From assembly GCA_963707125.1 (NCBI GenBank), contig CAVPOU010000024.1, positions 62,001-126,000 on the forward strand: DNA of 64,000 nt. The letters are read 5' to 3'. The notes under the pieces were generated by a model. The model was given only the letters and a program-made list of their open reading frames with translations. It ran no database searches and was not told the DNA's origin. The DNA is from CAVPDE01 sp963707125. Lineage in GTDB: Bacteria; Desulfobacterota; DSM-4660; Desulfatiglandales; HGW-15. The position numbers and the translations under genes were made by a program. Every line of letters starts with the position of its first letter. Within the stretch, counting starts at the first letter, position 1. Below, piece after piece: positions 61,045 through 64,000 of the stretch.

Positions 61045-61221
61045 ATGCCGAGAGCAAGCAGGCATTACATACCGGGCTATGTCTGGCACATTACTCATCG
61101 GTGTCATAAGAAGCAATGCCTTCTCAGGTTTGGCAGAGACCGGCGCCGATGGCTCCAATGGGTTTTCGAAGCCAAGAAGCGGTTCGGCCTGGGGTTGCGG
61201 GCCACGACAGCGCATCCATAG
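61045..61221 (+). mobile_element. N-terminal stump of a REP-associated tyrosine transposase (RAYT)
   Basis: ATG 61045 gives MPRASRHYIPGYVWHITHRC, then FGRDRRRWLQWVFEAKKRFG and a stop at 61219. This is the first third of a Y1-type REP-associated transposase, including the first His-x-Thr-x-Arg-like segment (HITHRCH). The catalytic HUH and Tyr parts are missing. Such enzymes move REP palindromes; REP-like elements occur nearby at 63485-63576. Confidence 0.75.
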
Positions 61222-61381
61222 GTTCTTTTTCGTTCCCAGTGGGCTTGGCGCTGTCAACAAGCCCCCAGCTACCCGACCCTACAGCCGTAGAGCAAAGCTG
61301 AGGACAAACTGATCAAATGTTGCTATAATACAGGTTAATTGGCTGCCTGGAATGTGAACCCGGTAGCAAAGGAGAAATACA
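61222..61381. other. leader of the DUF104-vapC pair with -10 box
   Basis: No gene. TATAAT at 61325-61330 is a consensus -10 about 50 bases before the antitoxin start, and AAGGAG stands just before ATG 61382. No clear -35. Confidence 0.5.
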
Positions 61382-61624
61382 ATGAAAACAGAAGCAGTGG
61401 AAGCAGTTTATGAGCATGGCGGATTCCGCCTTGTTAGCCCTGCGGATCTGAAGCTTACCGAGGGTCAGAAGGTGCGTCTCGTGGTCGACCCTATTGAGAA
61501 ACCAGACGAGATACTATCATTGGCTGGTCGAGTTTATGAGGGACTCACCGACGATCAGATCGATTCCGTTGAGCAACACATTCGCCGGCGTGAGGACTTC
61601 TTCGGCGAAAGGACGCAAGCATGA
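61382..61624 (+). CDS. AF2212/DUF104-type antitoxin
   Basis: 80 residues. VEAVYEHGGFRLVSPADLKL followed by EGQKVRLVVDP (5-40) is the DUF104 beta barrel of AF2212-like antitoxins. The helical C-terminus (DQIDSVEQHIRRREDFF) should wrap the toxin. It overlaps vapC by four bases (ATGA). AAGGAG precedes the start. Confidence 0.85.
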   Translation: MKTEAVEAVYEHGGFRLVSPADLKLTEGQKVRLVVDPIEKPDEILSLAGRVYEGLTDDQIDSVEQHIRRREDFFGERTQA

Positions 61625-62034
61625 CAAAATCAACGCCGGCCTTGCTCGATACGGACATTTTATCCGCTATCATGCGCAAAAATAGCTTGGCCACAGAACG
61701 GGCGCGCTCTTACCTTGAGACCCATCGGCAGTTCGCCTTCTCCGTTATTACACGATACGAAGTGCTTCGTGGTCTGCTCACTAAAGGGGCGACAAAGCAA
61801 CTTGCCACGTTTGACCAGCTTTGTGCCGCAAGCCGAGTACTGTCGCTCACAGATGCCATCATAATGCAAGGGGCCTCAATATATGCGGATCTTTACCGAC
61901 GAGGCGAATTGACCAGCGACGCGGACATCTTGATCGCAGCTACCGCTATGGTCAATGGATTGGCTGTAGTTACCAACAATGAAGACCATTTTCGTCGTAT
62001 CCGGGATCTGCAGATTGAGAATTGGCTTGTATGA
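61621..62034 (+). CDS. vapC: VapC-type PIN-domain ribonuclease toxin
   Basis: 137 residues. The four acidic residues of the PIN site are visible: LLDTDILSAI (Asp near residue 10), SVITRYEVLRG (Glu), TSDADILIAATAM (Asp) and TNNEDHFRRI (Asp). VapC enzymes cleave tRNA or rRNA until bound by the antitoxin. It is paired with a DUF104 antitoxin instead of VapB, an arrangement seen in other PIN toxins. It appears intact and is followed 10 bases later by GCCCAAC, a cassette-end box. Confidence 0.9.
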   Translation: MTKSTPALLDTDILSAIMRKNSLATERARSYLETHRQFAFSVITRYEVLRGLLTKGATKQLATFDQLCAASRVLSLTDAIIMQGASIYADLYRRGELTSDADILIAATAMVNGLAVVTNNEDHFRRIRDLQIENWLV

Positions 62035-62396
62035 ATCCAACCTGCCCAACAAATTAAGGATTGAGACGATCTGAAGGATCGTTTTCCTGCGTGAGGCGGA
62101 TAAACCCGCATAAGGCAGGCAAGCCCGCCAAAAGCGGGTAAAGCTTTTGTCAATCATGTGTGGAGCGGTAAGGGTTGTGCATAAGCCTGCTGGGTGGGTT
62201 CCCCTTTGCCATTGAGTTGAATAGCCTTGACAGGTTTTTCATACCAGCCCACCTCTGGCGGATCATAAATGGATTTGGAGAGGCATGATAGGTGAATTGC
62301 AGGATGAGTGGGACTTAAACAACCGTGGGTCTGATCGAAGCGTCAGATCTTCCAAAATCAGTTGACGACTGTTAGCAAATATGCGAACTTCCGCTC
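62035..62396. other. intergenic region with structured repeat copy 1
   Basis: The first 100 bases are the structured repeat described separately. The rest, to 62396, has no gene. GACTGTTAGCAAATATGC near 62367-62384 contains GTTAGCA, a loose match to an attC core, directly in front of the HigB-like gene. Confidence 0.45.
62044..62138 (+). repeat. structured repeat, copy 1, behind a GCCCAAC box
   Basis: GCCCAACAAATTAAGGATTG is followed by AGACGATCTGAAGGATCGTT and TTCCTGC. ACGATC-TGAAG-GATCGT is a perfect stem. CCTGC and GCAGG, then CCCGC-CAAAA-GCGGG, form further stems. Copy 2 is at 63399-63474; the stems are kept despite base changes. Confidence 0.65.
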
Positions 62397-62723
62397 ATGA
62401 GTTACTCCATCGAGTATTTTCATTCGCGCGTTAAAGCAGAAATCGAGGACTGGCCTGATGGCATATTGGCCAATTACGCACGAATTGTGGAGCTTTTGAT
62501 GCAATTCGGGCCAAATCTGCGCATGCCACATTCACACGCCATGGGGGATGGACTATTCGAGTTAAGACCCCATGGCAGCGAAGGCATCGGAAGGGTGTTT
62601 TATTGTTTTGTCGTCAGTCAACGCATCACGATATTCCATGCGTTCATCAAAAAGACTCTAGACACCCCAGAGCGGGAACTAAGGATAGCCCGGAAAAGAA
62701 TGAAGGAGGTACAGAATGGCTGA
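62397..62723 (+). CDS. RelE/HigB-like (phage Gp49 type) toxin
   Basis: 108 residues. YSIEYFHSRVKAEIEDWPDG and LRMPHSHAMGDGLFELRPHG, then IGRVFYCFVVSQRITIFHAF followed by IKKT, follow the DUF891/Gp49 branch of RelE-like toxins, with Arg and Lys residues at the usual RNA-cleavage positions. The next gene is an XRE antitoxin overlapping by eight bases, the toxin-first order of higBA. It appears intact. Confidence 0.88.
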   Translation: MSYSIEYFHSRVKAEIEDWPDGILANYARIVELLMQFGPNLRMPHSHAMGDGLFELRPHGSEGIGRVFYCFVVSQRITIFHAFIKKTLDTPERELRIARKRMKEVQNG

Positions 62724-63075
62724 ATTGAATTACCAACCTGTTTCCCATGACCACGAGGCATTTCTCAAGAATGCCCAGAAGCGGGAAGGATTCCGCAAGG
62801 CATACGAAGACTTGGAGGAAGAGTATACACTTATCCGCGAAATGCTTGCAGCACGTTCAAAATCCGGCCTCACTCAAGAGGCGGTTGCGGAATTGATGGG
62901 AACGACAAAAAGTGCTGTATCGCGGCTGGAATCTGCAGGCAAGCATGCTCCGTCGCTCACCACCCTCAAGAAGTATGCACAGGCCGTCGGATGCAATTTG
63001 GAAATTAAATTAGTCCCCAGAGCTAGCCCAACAAGGCGTTCCACCGGATCGCCCAAAAAGCGGGCTTCTCGGTGA
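62716..63075 (+). CDS. XRE-family antitoxin (HigA-like) with attC-encoded tail
   Basis: 119 residues, AAGGAGG upstream. The helix-turn-helix is at about 52-100: SGLTQEAVAELMGTTKSAVS, then LTTLKKYAQAVGCNLEI. It represses its own operon and neutralises the toxin. From about residue 104 the tail SPTRRSTGSPKKRASR is read from the attC site at 63026. It closely resembles in style the tail of the BrnT partner (TRPSTGRAKKLRAG), which is also attC-encoded. Confidence 0.88.
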   Translation: MAELNYQPVSHDHEAFLKNAQKREGFRKAYEDLEEEYTLIREMLAARSKSGLTQEAVAELMGTTKSAVSRLESAGKHAPSLTTLKKYAQAVGCNLEIKLVPRASPTRRSTGSPKKRASR

Positions 63076-63089
63076 CCTCCGTGTTGGGT
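63026..63089 (+). other. attC site with matching outer boxes
   Basis: GCCCAAC (63026-63032) and GTTGGGT (63083-63089) fit the attC boxes RYYYAAC and GTTRRRY. Between them CACCG and CGGTG, and GCCC and GGGC, pair around a short AAAAAGC loop. The length is 64 bases. It is the best-preserved cassette end in the window and separates the HigA-like and Cdd1-like genes. Confidence 0.78.
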
Positions 63090-63108
63090 GTCGAAAAGAA
63101 CGAAAGAC

Positions 63109-63366
63109 ATGAAACAGCGATCGGAGGCGATCGAGTCGATACCTGGTGTCGGAGTCAAGATCGCACAGAAACTGCAATTGATCGGTGTCCATCGGGTCGA
63201 TGACTTGAGGGGTGCAAATCCTGAAAGACTCTACGACACACTCGAACAAACCATTGGGGCGCGCGTCGATCGGTGCGTTCTATATGTGTTCAGAGCTGCC
63301 GTCTACTTCGCGAACAATCAAAAGCATGACTCAGAGAAATTGAAGTGGTGGAATTGGAAAGACTGA
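63109..63366 (+). CDS. helix-hairpin-helix 'Cdd1/pathogenicity locus' family protein
   Basis: 85 residues from ATG 63109 (a GTG at 63088 would add seven). A helix-hairpin-helix, IESIPGVGVKIAQKLQLIGV, is followed by DDLRGANPERLYDTLEQTIG, VDRCVLYVFRAAVYFA and the end KLKWWNWKD. This is a widespread single-gene family annotated as Cdd1 or 'pathogenicity locus', with presumed DNA binding and unknown function. It lies directly behind an attC site and in front of the second structured repeat, so it is a cassette. Confidence 0.85.
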   Translation: MKQRSEAIESIPGVGVKIAQKLQLIGVHRVDDLRGANPERLYDTLEQTIGARVDRCVLYVFRAAVYFANNQKHDSEKLKWWNWKD

Positions 63367-63398
63367 GCGCAATGGAACCGCATAAACTGCATACGAAC

Positions 63399-63474
63399 AC
63401 CCAACAAACAAGGATTGAGACGATCTGAAAGGTCGTTTTCCTGCCACAGGCAGGTAAACCCGCCTATAGGCGGG
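63399..63474 (+). repeat. structured repeat, copy 2, behind an ACCCAAC box
   Basis: ACCCAACAAACAAGGATTGA, then GACGATCTGAAAGGTCGTTT, then CCTGCC-ACA-GGCAGG and CCCGCC-TATA-GGCGGG. It shares about 40 consecutive near-identical bases with copy 1 at 62044. Where the first stem differs, pairing is kept by G-U. Confidence 0.65.
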
Positions 63475-63484
63475 AAATGAACTA

Positions 63485-63576
63485 CCCCGCAGCAAGCTGC
63501 GAGGTATCGAATGTCATTCCGTGCCTGACACGGAATCCAGTCCGTTTCTCTGGATTCCGGCTTCCGCCGGAATGAC
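63485..63576. repeat. REP-like palindromes
   Basis: CCCCGCAGCAAGCTGCGAGG (63485-63504) is a stem. GTCATTCCG (63513-63521) is inverted as CGGAATGAC (63568-63576), with an inner pair GGAATCCAG / CTGGATTCC. This type of GTCATTCCG palindrome is common in intergenic DNA and is the usual client of RAYT transposases. Confidence 0.6.
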
Positions 63577-64000
63577 GGCAACCGCGGCAAGCCACGGGGA
63601 ATGAACCCGGAGAGATTCAGACGTGAAAGAGGACATTTGGGATTTGCTTCGCTGCTGTGTTCGGATGGGGAGGGCAAGGATCAGGCGATTGCGGCACCAA
63701 AGGCGGTTGTGGGATGTGGCATTTGAGGGTGCCTTGCCGGTGCAGCGAGCGAGGAAGATATCTTGCGTGTTCACGATCCCGACTATAGGTGAAGGGATCA
63801 AAGGGAGCCGGTGCGGCAGCCACGCTTTGACATGACCCGGACGCAGTTTCCAATTTCCCCGCACACAATGATTAAAATCCCCAAAAAAATCGAGATACGC
63901 CCTAAGTAGTCCCCGTGCCGGGCAAAAAAAGTCCGGCCTTGACGAAGATGGATTCGGCCTTTAAGTGTGGCCTTTTTCCACCAGGGCGTGCTGGCAATCA
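63577..64000. other. terminal 424 bases, nothing recognised
   Basis: Short open frames on both strands (for example plus 63623-63835) have no recognisable domain, no good ribosome site, and arginine/proline-rich composition typical of chance frames. The last 60 bases contain GTGCCGGGCAAAAAAAGTCC and several AT-rich patches. No gene, RNA or repeat is supported here. Confidence 0.5.

Noticed and set aside
62044..63474. CRISPR array
   Set aside because: Only two copies, 1.3 kb apart, with genes between and no regular spacers; no cas genes are in the window.
63623..63835. 70-codon plus-strand frame near the right edge
   Set aside because: No family resemblance, arginine-rich chance composition, overlapping frames on both strands equally open.
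1..64000. tRNA, rRNA or known riboswitch genes
   Set aside because: No cloverleaf ending in CCA, rRNA core sequence or recognisable riboswitch consensus was found by eye; a covariance search would be needed to be certain.

Overview
The window looks like a piece of the chromosome of a metabolically versatile anaerobe of the Desulfobacterota ('Deltaproteobacteria') type. This is an inference from gene content: a Liv-type importer with a benzoate-CoA-ligase-like enzyme, PilZ proteins of the Myxococcus/Desulfobacterota style, a C_GCAxxG_C_C redox protein, and many dispersed palindromic repeats. No rRNA or tRNA gene was seen, so the placement rests on proteins only.

Layout. 1-1956: a truncated gene, a HypE/AIR-synthase-like enzyme, and a divergent small redox protein whose first conserved cysteine is an in-frame TGA with a SECIS-like hairpin behind it (predicted selenoprotein). 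2055-12190: a minus-strand catabolic and uptake operon (livKHMGF, aromatic acyl-CoA ligase, formyltransferase-like and creatininase-like enzymes). It faces a divergent regulator made of a GntR DNA-binding domain, an FCD domain and a complete LivK-like ligand-binding domain; repeated GTCATAC (GT-N3-AC) sites lie between them. 12394-16833: an SDR dehydrogenase, the stump of a second SDR, an acyl-CoA ligase, a lipoprotein and inositol-phosphate synthase. 17190-34168: mostly housekeeping and envelope genes (HsdR-N-like protein, murI, flavodoxin-like protein, LpxR, penicillin acylase, YchF, RRM protein, DEAD-box helicase, large MscS channel, MFS carrier, CMD protein, bactofilin fusion).

34237-47421: an RND pump operon with its TetR repressor and a perfect 18-bp operator, a cNMP-PilZ protein, manA, a badly decayed glycosyltransferase, an Nramp-type carrier with a soluble PRC/MgtE_N/CBS partner, and an ECF sigma / anti-sigma / DUF3106 operon. 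47472-55974: a signalling block on the minus strand: HATPase switch kinase, STAS-like protein, SAM methyltransferase, SpoIIE-type phosphatase, hybrid histidine kinase, HD-GYP response regulator and an RHH-PilZ protein. The phosphatase and the histidine kinase appear to share the same six-helix membrane input domain.

56683-63600: an eroded chromosomal integron and defence graveyard. An integrase stump on the minus strand faces plus-strand cassettes bounded by attC-like sites. The cassettes carry toxin-antitoxin pairs (BrnT, VapC, HigB-like), and three defence genes (DUF262/DUF1524, HsdM, DUF1016) have each lost their catalytic core. A ParE-type toxin start is fused in frame to a copy of the DUF3106 gene 3' end, and a RAYT transposase stump, a group-II-intron-like piece and structured repeats fill the gaps. 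The last 400 bases hold nothing I recognise.
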